A stretch of 13,179 bases of DNA, taken from an uncultured Elusimicrobia bacterium. Its GTDB lineage: Bacteria > Elusimicrobiota > Endomicrobiia > Endomicrobiales > Endomicrobiaceae. The stretch lies in assembly GCA_947168325.1 (NCBI GenBank), contig CAMVLN010000029.1, positions 1-13,179 on the forward strand, in the 5' to 3' direction. How positions within the stretch are numbered: position 1 is the stretch's first letter; every line of letters starts with the position of its first letter. The notes under the pieces are model-generated. The model saw only the letters and a program-made list of their open reading frames with translations, searched no databases and was not told the origin of the DNA. Shown piece by piece: positions 1 through 7,054 of this stretch. A program made the position numbers and the translations under genes.

Positions 1-3000
1 AATTACCTGGTATTTCACCGATACTGTCATATATAAATCTTGATATTGCTATAGCCAACTGATACTTTACCATCTCTTCTGTTGTTTCATAATTTTTATT
101 AGATTCTTTAACAAAAGCATTTATTCTTTCATTTTTATTAAAATATTCATCTAATAGTATTCTAAATACTAAATAATGATTTTCTGATGCAATATATTCT
201 ATGTTAGAAGCTTCATCGTCAGAATAGCTCATTTTTAAATCTTTTAACATCAAAAATATATTTATCATTTTTTCTTTTATTGCTTGTTTAATTTCTTCAG
301 AAAAAGCCTCTTTATTAACACTGTCCATATGTGTAAGCAAAGAATTGAAGACTTGTATATCATATTTCTCAATTTCCTTTATTTTATTTTTAATTTCATC
401 TTTAATTTTGTCAGGAATATTCAACTTACTTGTTTGAAATATCCATTGAAATCTATGTTCTTCAATATCTTCTTCTTTCTCACTATCTAATTTTCTTTTT
501 AAATCTTGAAGATTATCTTCTGCTTTTATAATATTATCTAAATTGTAATCAATTATTACTAATTGGGTAATCTTCTCCAATATTTTTGATACTTTGTTCT
601 TTCTTCCTGTAATAGTAGAAAAAAAGTCATCAACTATTTTTTCATGTGATAACAAAAAATCTTTTATTTTTTGATTATCTTTAAGATTAGGATGAGAGGC
701 ATATATTGTTGATATTTTTAATCTTTTTATTTCTAAACTTAACTTATTAGAAAAATCTTCTTTACTCTTTGCATCTTTAAAAACATCATATAAATTACAA
801 CCATTTTTTACTACTTTGATAAACTCTTCAATCGTATAGTGCTTTTCTTCACCTGTTTCATTAAAAAAAATATCAAGTATTTTTTCATGTGATGACAAAA
901 AATCTTTTATCTTTGTTTGATCTTCAGAATTAGAAAACTTTTTATATATTTTCTCTATTTGTACTTCATTAACGATATTTCTATAATTAGATTTTATTTT
1001 TAAATTTAAATCTTCAATACTATTTACATCCTCAAAAATAACAGTTACATCACATCCTTTATAAACCAGTAAGTCAATATATAGCAGTATATTTTGATTT
1101 TTTTTTATACTAATGTATTTTATATCATCTTTATCAAAAAAACTATTAAGTATTTCTTCATGTGCTGATAAAAAATCTTTTACTATTTTATTATCTTTAA
1201 GATTAGAATACTCTTTACCTATTTCTTCTATTCTTTCTTTCTTGAGATATTTTTTTATCTCTTCATATATTCTTGACTTTAAAATTTCAATACTACTAAA
1301 ATCATCTTTTATATCTTTAAAGATATTATCTAGAACATAACCTTTTCTAGATAACAATTCAATATAATTAATTATTTCTTTGTTATGTGAGATACTAAAA
1401 TATCTTTCTTTTTTAAAATCTTTATAGAAAAAACTGTTAAGTATTTCTTGATGCGATGACAAAAAATCTTCTATTGTTTGCCGATTTTTAGTATTAAATG
1501 AATAAAAATATTCTGATAATATTGTTTTTATTCTTCGTTTATTTGAACTGTCTTCCGCTTCTTTTATTATATTCTTTAATTCGTCAATATTTTCTAAATC
1601 TACTTTTCCATTACAAATATTATATATTAAGTCTTCATAATCAAAATATTCTTTTGTCAAATCTGATATTTCTTTCAATTTGTTATAATTAGATACTTTT
1701 TCAAAATATTCTTTTGTTAAATCTATTATTTCTTTAAATTTATTATACTGTGGATAATACTTTGGATATTTTTTGAAAAATTCTAAATCTTTCACTAAGT
1801 TTTCCACACAATCTAGTAAATTTATAATTTTGTTATCAAGTTCATCTGCTATAAGAGCATCTAAAAAATCTTTGTTATTGTTTGACAAATATTCAAAAAT
1901 TTTAGGATATCTTTTTTTTATATTATCTTTTCTATTATTCTCCCCTTCACCAAAAATTGTTAACAATGGAAGGGTAGTTGCACCTCCTCTTACTCTTTTG
2001 TTATGTATATAGTGTAAAACTACTGTTGTTATAACTGAAACTAAATTCAATAACAGCATTACAAACCGTAATACTTTTAAAGACGAGATTAAATACGGTA
2101 CTACCAATGTTGTAGCAACCATAAGTAAAAGACTTACTAACATTATAGGCAATGATGCTTGAAGTATCCTTTTATGGTATCCTTCCTTTGTCTCTCCTTC
2201 AGCAGGTTTATGCAAAAATACAAATATTACCTGCATTACTATAAACACTGCCAATCCTATTAGTCCCATTACCCATACAGGTAATCCTATTACCCCTATT
2301 ATACTCAACATAGACATTGCCATTGTTGCCATTGATGGTAATATCCTAAATACTCCCTCTTCCCAAATGTGTGCTTTCTTATACCAAAAACTGTTAGGGT
2401 CATGAGATATCGAAAGCTCTTGAACCCCTGATGGAAGGTATGCTTCGGTTCTTTCTTTACAAATAAATACTTCTTTGTTTTTCTTAAATACACTATTATC
2501 ACCGTTTCTATAATATTCTTTTTTTATATTATTTTCCTTTATAGGAAATTTGTCTTCTAAATATTTTGTTAATTCATTTATTTGTTGTTTTTCGTTGTTA
2601 AAATAACTAAATAATGTAAGGTCTGAAAATTTAGAATTTGCTTGCATCTGTGCTAGATCATATAATGTCAATTTTTCTATAGTTTTATTTCCTGTTTGTT
2701 TTAAATATTCTTCTATACTGTTATTAATAGATGAAGTATTCGTTTCTGAAAATGTTATTTTATTGTCGACTCCCGATGAAGTTATTATTGTAGGAAAAGT
2801 TGTTACATTTAGTTCTTTAAGTTTATTATATAAGTTTTTAGCAAAAAAATATGAGTGACAAGAATTTAGCATTATTGTTATGTTTCTTAAATCTACTTTT
2901 TTATCAGCTACTTCTTTTAGTGCTGTTGCTAATTCATTCAAATGAATATTATGCACATAATAATTATTTCCGTGTGCATTAATGTAGAATAATGCTTTTT

Positions 3001-6000
3001 CATTATTAATTTGTTTAAAATTTTTTATCTCATATAACCATTTCTGTTTATCAGTTGAGTTAAATATCTTTAATTTTCCATTTTTTTCTTCGTCAGTTGT
3101 ATTTCTCCCATCAATCTTGTTTAATATTTTTTCTAAATTTTTTATACGAATAATGTCAGTATATAGCCAAAAAACTTTTGTGTTAACATCTATTAATGTA
3201 ATACTTTTTGCCTCCTCTAAATTTTCTAAATATTGGTCCACACATATCTTAATAATTTCATCCATGATGTTTTTTTCACAAGCATAAAATACAAGGCCTG
3301 CTTTATAATTAATAAATCTAGCTATTGCTAGAGCTGAATAATATTTTACGAGTTCCTTATCTGCTTTATACTTTTTGTTAGCTTCTTGAGCAAAATTTTC
3401 TATTTTGCTATTAAAATATTCGTTTAATAATATGTCAAATGAAAGAAATAAGTCGTAATGATCAATTCTTGATATGAATTTTTTGTTTAATTTATTGAAA
3501 ACTTCAAATATTTTTTTTTGTTTTTGTTGTTTACTACCTTCATCAAGTCTTTGGTCATTTAAAACATTTCGTTGTATATCCGACAATATAATACTAAACT
3601 CTTTCTTCTGTTCCCCATAAAGCAAATAATGAATAAGTACTGAAACTATCATAATAATAAAAAACGAAACAAAAACTACTATTAATTCTGTAGTAGTTAT
3701 GTATAGGAGCATTTTTATTCCTGAAACACAAAAGAACCAAATATTCACAATTATGTATGGTAACGACAAAATCAATGTAGGTAAAAACAAAAACTTAAAA
3801 TAATGTTTTAACATATTTTTAAAACTTTCTTTGACTTTCTCATTTTTCTTATCTTTTTGAGCTTTCCATTGTGCTATCGCATGGGAAAATATAAACAATA
3901 CTTGCATTGCAAGAAATACTGCAGGTCCAATTAATCCTGCAGTCAATACTGAAAGTCCTATTATCCCTTTCACACTTAACATTACCAGTACAAATACTAA
4001 TATTGCTGGTATTGCTCTAAATACTAGCTCTTCCCAGATAAATGATATCTTGTCTAAAAACCGAAAAAACTTATTATTGTATCTCAATGGATAAAATATA
4101 GAAGCTTTTTTATTTGTTTCTTTACTATTTACTATATTATTCTCTTGATTGGTTCCTTTAGAACTTCCAGAAATATTATTTTTGTAAGAATTGCCTAAAC
4201 CTTTAGTTTCTTCTACTTTCCCATCTTTCTTTTTTTGTGCTTCAAGCAATGCTTTCTGTAAGCTTGCTGCCATCCTTGAATATATTTCAGGTTTTATTCC
4301 TTCTATTTCTTTCCATCTATAATTAGAACTTTCTATCTCATATATCACACCTTCACTAAAATTTATTCCCATATATACCAAATTCTCTGCTAACTTTAGC
4401 ATTATTTCTTCTACTGTCTCGTTATCCGGAATTATTAGCTCTTGTAATCCTTTTTTTGGCAATATCTTAATTAATTTGTCTACTGCTACTTTTATTGCTC
4501 CTTTTATTTTCTTTTTTTCTTCTTGTTTTATCTCTCTTTCTTTTATTGCCTCTATTTCCTTTTTTAATTCTTCTATATCTACTTTATCACCAAATATTTT
4601 TCTTAAATCTTCTAATATATTTTTATTTTCTTTTGATAAATCCTTTATTACTGACAATATTAGCTTTCTCTTATCTGTATCTGCTATGCTAGACATCACT
4701 GTGTATGCCAATGCTTGATATTGTATCTGTTTGCTTTGTTCTTCTATTACTTCTTTGTATTTCTTCGTTGCTCCTTCTACTTCTGCATATATAGATGGGG
4801 TTATTACTATTGTGTTTACTTTCTCTTTTGCTAATAGCTCCTCTAATGAGCCACTATGAAATCCTCCTGTTATTGCTACTATCACCTCTTTTGAACTTTT
4901 TAATATCTCTTCTTCCTGCCTTGCTCCCTCTTCCTCTATTACACACGGCTCTATCCCTGTTAACATTTTCCCTACAAATATATCATTCCTTCTTTCGTTT
5001 ATCCTGTAATATTTGTTCAACTCTTTGAAATCTTCTGCTACCTCTTCTATCCTATTTACTGCTGCATATTTACCATATATCTCTTCAAACTTCTTATACC
5101 CTTTTTCATAATATTGCCAATCTGCTTCCGTTAGCTTATACCCTAAATATTCTTTAAAATATTTATTGAAATCTGATATATATGTTATCTCATATTCTTC
5201 TTTGTTATATGACAATGCCCATCTTACTCGTTCTATCAGCTCCCTCTCTTCATGCACTAAATCTATTGGATTTATCTCTTTATTTATCCTATTTGCTTCT
5301 AAAAAACTCTTTAATTGTTTATATCTGCCTTCTAAATTTATATTCGCTTTCTCACTCAATCTCAATGCTAAATCTACTACTTTTTGGCTATCCCTTAAAT
5401 TGTCTGTCTCTTCTAACATCTTCTTATACACACCATACGGCACCCTATTTTTCATCTCTACCATTAACATTTGCAGTTGTGCTGTCACTTCTTGCATATT
5501 CATATTCTTGACATTACTCGTTAATGCCACATACTTTGCTATATTAGGATAGTTCTCTATCTTTATTGATGTTATATTGTTATATCTTTGCGGTTTTTTA
5601 TTTATTTCTTTTACATATTTTAATACCTGCCTATAAAACCTCTTCGTGTCTATCTTACCTAACAAATATTGCTCATAACTACTACTAAACCTTTTATTCC
5701 TTACATTTACATATCTCTTCTCCAATAACCCTATCTCTTTATCTATATTCTTCGTTACATCTTTATACTTCTCTTGTTTGCCTATTATCCATGACAATCT
5801 CTTTAAATTATCTTTATGTATTCTCTCTTCATCTAACCCTTTTAACTCTACTTCTCTTCCTTTACTTGTTAATTTATAATACTCACTCCCTGTTAATATC
5901 CCTTCTTCCAATAACTTCTCTATTACTTCTTCCTTTATCTTTTCATCTCTTATTGTTCCTATCCATCCTGTATCTATTTCCCCGTAGCCTCCTTCTACAT

Positions 6001-6373
6001 ACACCTTCTTCACTTTATATCTCTTAGACAACTCCCCTATTATATTTGATATATTCTTCTGTGTTTGCGGGTGACAATGCAAATCTTGTATGTTTACTAC
6101 CGTTACATCGCTCTTTACATCTTTACTCGCTGTTACCTTCCCACTCTCTATATCTATAACACTTTTTGCCTTATTGAATACATCCTTGTATTTCTTGCTA
6201 TCATTTACTTGTGCAGGCAATGCATACAAGTTAGACCCTATTGTAGATATTATAAAACTTACTAATGTTATTACTGCTATCAACTTTATCTTATTCAACT
6301 TCCATCCTATAACTCCTTTCATCTTACCTTTCATCTTTTCCTTTATCCCTTCCACTCCCTTTATTGCCTCCAT
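1..6373 (-). CDS. Giant membrane protein: Tiki/TraB-like domain plus duplicated membrane module and caspase-like segment (3' end outside window)
   Basis: An uninterrupted frame of 2124 full codons has no stop before the left edge, so the C terminus is missing. The ATG is the first possible start after an in-frame TAG and has a GGAGGG Shine-Dalgarno 3 nt upstream. Visible order: lysine-rich n-region and hydrophobic segment (31-46) with possible cleavage after Ala51; Tiki/TraB/ChaN-like motifs (H99, E127, GGFHSG 503-508); a charged, then Ser/Asn-rich linker (about 590-765); membrane module 1 (776 to about 920); helical module (about 940-1030); caspase-like segment with H1134 and C1172; membrane module 2 (1333 to about 1460); a 20-residue duplication; four repeats of 81-97 residues (about 1633-1990); and a second helical module (to 2114) at the edge. 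A role as a membrane-bound peptidase or signalling protein is inference. Topology is unresolved: the signal peptide suggests an exported N terminus, but the Lys-rich loop at 833-855 would favour the cytoplasm. I do not recognise a named gene. Confidence 0.95.
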   Translation of the reverse strand, partial: MEAIKGVEGIKEKMKGKMKGVIGWKLNKIKLIAVITLVSFIISTIGSNLYALPAQVNDSKKYKDVFNKAKSVIDIESGKVTASKDVKSDVTVVNIQDLHCHPQTQKNISNIIGELSKRYKVKKVYVEGGYGEIDTGWIGTIRDEKIKEEVIEKLLEEGILTGSEYYKLTSKGREVELKGLDEERIHKDNLKRLSWIIGKQEKYKDVTKNIDKEIGLLEKRYVNVRNKRFSSSYEQYLLGKIDTKRFYRQVLKYVKEINKKPQRYNNITSIKIENYPNIAKYVALTSNVKNMNMQEVTAQLQMLMVEMKNRVPYGVYKKMLEETDNLRDSQKVVDLALRLSEKANINLEGRYKQLKSFLEANRINKEINPIDLVHEERELIERVRWALSYNKEEYEITYISDFNKYFKEYLGYKLTEADWQYYEKGYKKFEEIYGKYAAVNRIEEVAEDFKELNKYYRINERRNDIFVGKMLTGIEPCVIEEEGARQEEEILKSSKEVIVAITGGFHSGSLEELLAKEKVNTIVITPSIYAEVEGATKKYKEVIEEQSKQIQYQALAYTVMSSIADTDKRKLILSVIKDLSKENKNILEDLRKIFGDKVDIEELKKEIEAIKEREIKQEEKKKIKGAIKVAVDKLIKILPKKGLQELIIPDNETVEEIMLKLAENLVYMGINFSEGVIYEIESSNYRWKEIEGIKPEIYSRMAASLQKALLEAQKKKDGKVEETKGLGNSYKNNISGSSKGTNQENNIVNSKETNKKASIFYPLRYNNKFFRFLDKISFIWEELVFRAIPAILVFVLVMLSVKGIIGLSVLTAGLIGPAVFLAMQVLFIFSHAIAQWKAQKDKKNEKVKESFKNMLKHYFKFLFLPTLILSLPYIIVNIWFFCVSGIKMLLYITTTELIVVFVSFFIIMIVSVLIHYLLYGEQKKEFSIILSDIQRNVLNDQRLDEGSKQQKQKKIFEVFNKLNKKFISRIDHYDLFLSFDILLNEYFNSKIENFAQEANKKYKADKELVKYYSALAIARFINYKAGLVFYACEKNIMDEIIKICVDQYLENLEEAKSITLIDVNTKVFWLYTDIIRIKNLEKILNKIDGRNTTDEEKNGKLKIFNSTDKQKWLYEIKNFKQINNEKALFYINAHGNNYYVHNIHLNELATALKEVADKKVDLRNITIMLNSCHSYFFAKNLYNKLKELNVTTFPTIITSSGVDNKITFSETNTSSINNSIEEYLKQTGNKTIEKLTLYDLAQMQANSKFSDLTLFSYFNNEKQQINELTKYLEDKFPIKENNIKKEYYRNGDNSVFKKNKEVFICKERTEAYLPSGVQELSISHDPNSFWYKKAHIWEEGVFRILPSMATMAMSMLSIIGVIGLPVWVMGLIGLAVFIVMQVIFVFLHKPAEGETKEGYHKRILQASLPIMLVSLLLMVATTLVVPYLISSLKVLRFVMLLLNLVSVITTVVLHYIHNKRVRGGATTLPLLTIFGEGENNRKDNIKKRYPKIFEYLSNNNKDFLDALIADELDNKIINLLDCVENLVKDLEFFKKYPKYYPQYNKFKEIIDLTKEYFEKVSNYNKLKEISDLTKEYFDYEDLIYNICNGKVDLENIDELKNIIKEAEDSSNKRRIKTILSEYFYSFNTKNRQTIEDFLSSHQEILNSFFYKDFKKERYFSISHNKEIINYIELLSRKGYVLDNIFKDIKDDFSSIEILKSRIYEEIKKYLKKERIEEIGKEYSNLKDNKIVKDFLSAHEEILNSFFDKDDIKYISIKKNQNILLYIDLLVYKGCDVTVIFEDVNSIEDLNLKIKSNYRNIVNEVQIEKIYKKFSNSEDQTKIKDFLSSHEKILDIFFNETGEEKHYTIEEFIKVVKNGCNLYDVFKDAKSKEDFSNKLSLEIKRLKISTIYASHPNLKDNQKIKDFLLSHEKIVDDFFSTITGRKNKVSKILEKITQLVIIDYNLDNIIKAEDNLQDLKRKLDSEKEEDIEEHRFQWIFQTSKLNIPDKIKDEIKNKIKEIEKYDIQVFNSLLTHMDSVNKEAFSEEIKQAIKEKMINIFLMLKDLKMSYSDDEASNIEYIASENHYLVFRILLDEYFNKNERINAFVKESNKNYETTEEMVKYQLAIAISRFIYDSIGEIPGN
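32..160 (-). repeat. Helical module, copy 2 (residues 2072-2114)
   Basis: This is the second copy of the ILL-[ND]-EYFN module, ending about 30 bases from the window edge. In the first round this module is followed 153 residues later by the putative catalytic His. The equivalent His of the second round would therefore fall about 0.3 kb beyond the left edge. Confidence 0.8.
410..1480 (-). repeat. Four degenerate repeats of 81-97 residues
   Basis: A motif of the form K-DFLSSHE-ILDxFF recurs with its His at residues 1641, 1738, 1829 and 1910 (spacing 97, 91, 81). The first three units continue into an aromatic/Ile-rich helix, a Gly-containing turn and an IFKD-like stretch. The fourth has diverged after the core. 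On the plus strand the same sequence appears as a recurring GA[TC]-x-A-C/T-AAAAAATCTT block near 1455, 1166, 892 and 650. The repeats are predicted helical and highly charged, and have no counterpart in the first round of the protein. They could form a solenoid or interaction scaffold. Confidence 0.85.
1641..1760 (-). repeat. 60-bp direct duplication (20-residue repeat)
   Basis: Two adjacent copies with a period of exactly 60 bases encode K-[FL]-KEI-[IS]-DLTKEYF followed by divergent ends. On the plus strand the shared core TCAAAATATTCTTTTGT starts at 1641 and 1701. The near-identical DNA suggests a younger event than the 81-97-residue repeats downstream. Confidence 0.85.
2207..2377 (-). repeat. 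Membrane module, copy 2 (residues 1333-1389)
   Basis: This is the second copy of the IWEE-VFR-P ... MLS ... GLIG ... MQV hydrophobic module. It is again followed by a charged loop (1389-1406) and further hydrophobic segments to about residue 1460. All seven isoleucines from 1342 to 1389 use ATA, unlike the flanking caspase-like region. The copy marks the start of the second round of the internal duplication. Confidence 0.88.
2770..3030 (-). other. Caspase-like (clan CD type) segment, H1134/C1172
   Basis: A hydrophobic strand leads into INAHGNN (His1134). A helix follows, then a second hydrophobic strand ends in MLNSCHS (Cys1172), 38 residues later. A third strand (PTIITSSG) then ends in a Ser-Ser-Gly turn where caspase-fold enzymes have a substrate-pocket loop. 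Strand-His-Gly followed by strand-x-x-Cys is the defining dyad pattern of clan CD peptidases (caspases, clostripain, CHAT, toxin-processing C80 domains). The His-to-Cys spacing and the Leu/Ile-rich intervening helix look closest to C80/CHAT. The call rests on this local pattern; I cannot assign a family. Confidence 0.55.
3311..3433 (-). repeat. Helical module, copy 1 (residues 981-1021)
   Basis: The segment begins ILLNEYFN and ends LAIARFI. It matches residues 2072-2114 closely (ILLDEYFN ... LAIAISRFI), with shared Asn-Lys-x-Tyr and Val-Lys-Tyr positions and two or three single-residue gaps. It sits between membrane module 1 and the caspase-like segment. The function is unknown. Confidence 0.8.
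3878..4048 (-). repeat. Membrane module, copy 1 (residues 776-832)
   Basis: An amphipathic IWEE-x-VFR entry is followed by two hydrophobic helices containing MLS, GLIG and MQV. It aligns without gaps to residues 1333-1389 of the same protein at a constant offset of 557. I count 29 identities in 53 positions (779-831). A Lys-rich loop and two more hydrophobic segments (to about residue 920) complete the module, giving roughly four membrane spans. Confidence 0.88.
4849..6106 (-). other. Tiki/TraB/ChaN-like domain of the giant protein (residues about 90-508)
   Basis: A beta-strand-like stretch ends in IQDLHCHPQTQ (95-105), followed by a helix and a second strand VYVEGG (E127). After about 370 mostly helical, charged residues comes a strand ending in ITGGFHSGSLEELL (H506), then another strand. 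The family pattern is an N-terminal acidic-x-x-His turn with a Gln-containing helix, a Glu after the next strand, and a late Gly-x-His followed by a small residue and a helix with LL. Known members include metal-dependent proteases (Tiki), pheromone-shutdown proteins (TraB/PrgY) and haem-binding ChaN. The fit is by motif only; the activity is unknown. Confidence 0.5.
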
Positions 6374-6376
6374 AAT

Positions 6377-6382
6377 CCCTCC
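6377..6382 (-). promoter_or_regulatory. Shine-Dalgarno of the giant gene
   Basis: GGAGGG lies 3 nt before the ATG at 6373 and fixes the start of the giant frame. An in-frame TAG a few codons upstream excludes a longer product. A second, weaker AAAGG precedes Met18, so an internal start there is possible but less likely. I saw no convincing -35/-10 pair between this site and the terminator at 6488. Confidence 0.75.
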
Positions 6383-6487
6383 ATCCTATATTCCTTATAT
6401 ACTATCCTTTTTTCCCTTTATTCTTACTTCCCTAAATAATATCTTTTTCTTTTTATCTTCCATACATATTACATCACTATCACCAAT

Positions 6488-6523
6488 AAAAAAAAGCATA
6501 TAGCTATTTTATATGCTATATGC
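6488..6523 (-). terminator. Intrinsic terminator of the 164-aa gene
   Basis: On the minus strand GCATATAGC and GCTATATGC form a perfect 9-bp stem around a 10-nt loop, followed directly by eight T. G-U and A-U pairs can extend the base. The stem begins inside the last codons of the upstream gene and its TAA lies in the loop. The giant gene downstream therefore probably needs its own promoter or relies on read-through. The same stem recurs near 7306. Confidence 0.85.
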
Positions 6524-7003
6524 CTCTTTCTTTATATATGCTTTGTTGTTCCTTTTCCAAAATATAAACAATAATCCTAAATATTTTAATATATATAAAT
6601 ATATATACCCAAAAAAGAACAATGGCAATCTTGTTTTATCTTTGCTCAACTTTATACTCTCTTTTTCCATTGCCAGCAAAAATGCTGTCAATACACATCT
6701 GCCTATCTCTTCTCTAACTATATTCGCTACTTTTGAAACCATTTTCTCTCGCTTCTGCCTCACTGGAATTCTTCCTATTTCTTTTACATCTCTTACTATT
6801 ATATCGCTAATATTTAATACCACCCCTTTCATCTTTTGTATTAAATCATACTGTATTTTAATTATATCTGTCTTTATACCTAAATTCGTTGTCTCTTCCA
6901 ACACAAAACCACAAACTCTAAACCATTTCCCAATTATTACTGGCAAATCTACACAACTAAAAAATATACATATTAATAAAAAATATGTAATAACCTTTCT
7001 CAT
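6509..7003 (-). CDS. Orphan predicted lipoprotein, 164 aa, unknown function
   Basis: I do not recognise this protein. It starts with a positively charged Met-Arg-Lys and a hydrophobic stretch ending FFSC (Cys17), a weak lipobox, so it is probably a lipoprotein or signal-anchored. The middle (about 35-125) looks like charged amphipathic helix. A hydrophobic segment follows (about 126-147), then a basic tail, so it may be anchored at both ends. A promoter with 17-bp spacing lies immediately upstream and a strong terminator overlaps its end, which supports this strand. The opposite strand carries a 190-codon frame across the same bases, without comparable signals. The promoter leaves 0-2 nt of leader. 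The gene is a monocistronic neighbour of the giant gene and may or may not work with it. Confidence 0.72.
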   Translation of the reverse strand: MRKVITYFLLICIFFSCVDLPVIIGKWFRVCGFVLEETTNLGIKTDIIKIQYDLIQKMKGVVLNISDIIVRDVKEIGRIPVRQKREKMVSKVANIVREEIGRCVLTAFLLAMEKESIKLSKDKTRLPLFFFGYIYLYILKYLGLLFIFWKRNNKAYIKKEAYSI

Positions 7004-7011
7004 GCCCTTTA

Positions 7012-7040
7012 AGTATAGCTCATATATCTTTTTTTGTAAA
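7012..7040 (-). promoter_or_regulatory. Promoter of the 164-aa gene, leaderless layout
   Basis: TTTACA (-35, 7035-7040) and TATACT (-10, 7012-7017) are separated by exactly 17 bp. Counting seven bases from the -10 puts the start of transcription at about 7005-7003, at or next to the ATG (7003-7001). This implies a leaderless or nearly leaderless mRNA; the AAAGGG before the ATG would then lie mostly outside the transcript. Confidence 0.65.
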
Positions 7041-7054
7041 GGCTTCTTTTACAA
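7034..7054. promoter_or_regulatory. Inverted repeat over the -35, possible operator
   Basis: TTGTAAA, a 7-bp spacer and TTTACAA form a perfect 7+7 dyad. The arm on the gene-proximal side contains the -35 hexamer. A repressor or activator bound here could control the 164-aa gene. In AT-rich DNA chance remains possible. Confidence 0.4.

Noticed and set aside
410..1480. The recurring AAAAAATCTTTTAT blocks as a CRISPR array
   Set aside because: Spacing is irregular (about 245-290 bases), the repeats are degenerate and they stay in frame in a long coding sequence; they are protein repeats.
2305..2502. A minus-strand frame of 65 codons
   Set aside because: It is an out-of-frame shadow inside the giant gene, over the join between caspase-like segment and membrane module 2.
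6374..6487. Promoter for the giant gene, for example GTATATAAG near 6400
   Set aside because: The purine-rich leader offers TATA-like strings but no -35 at proper spacing, so I cannot support a site.
4476..6503. Several plus-strand Leu/Ser/Ile-rich frames of 65-140 codons across the left half
   Set aside because: All are antisense to the giant gene. Their leucine- and serine-rich composition follows from the purine-rich coding strand on the other side.
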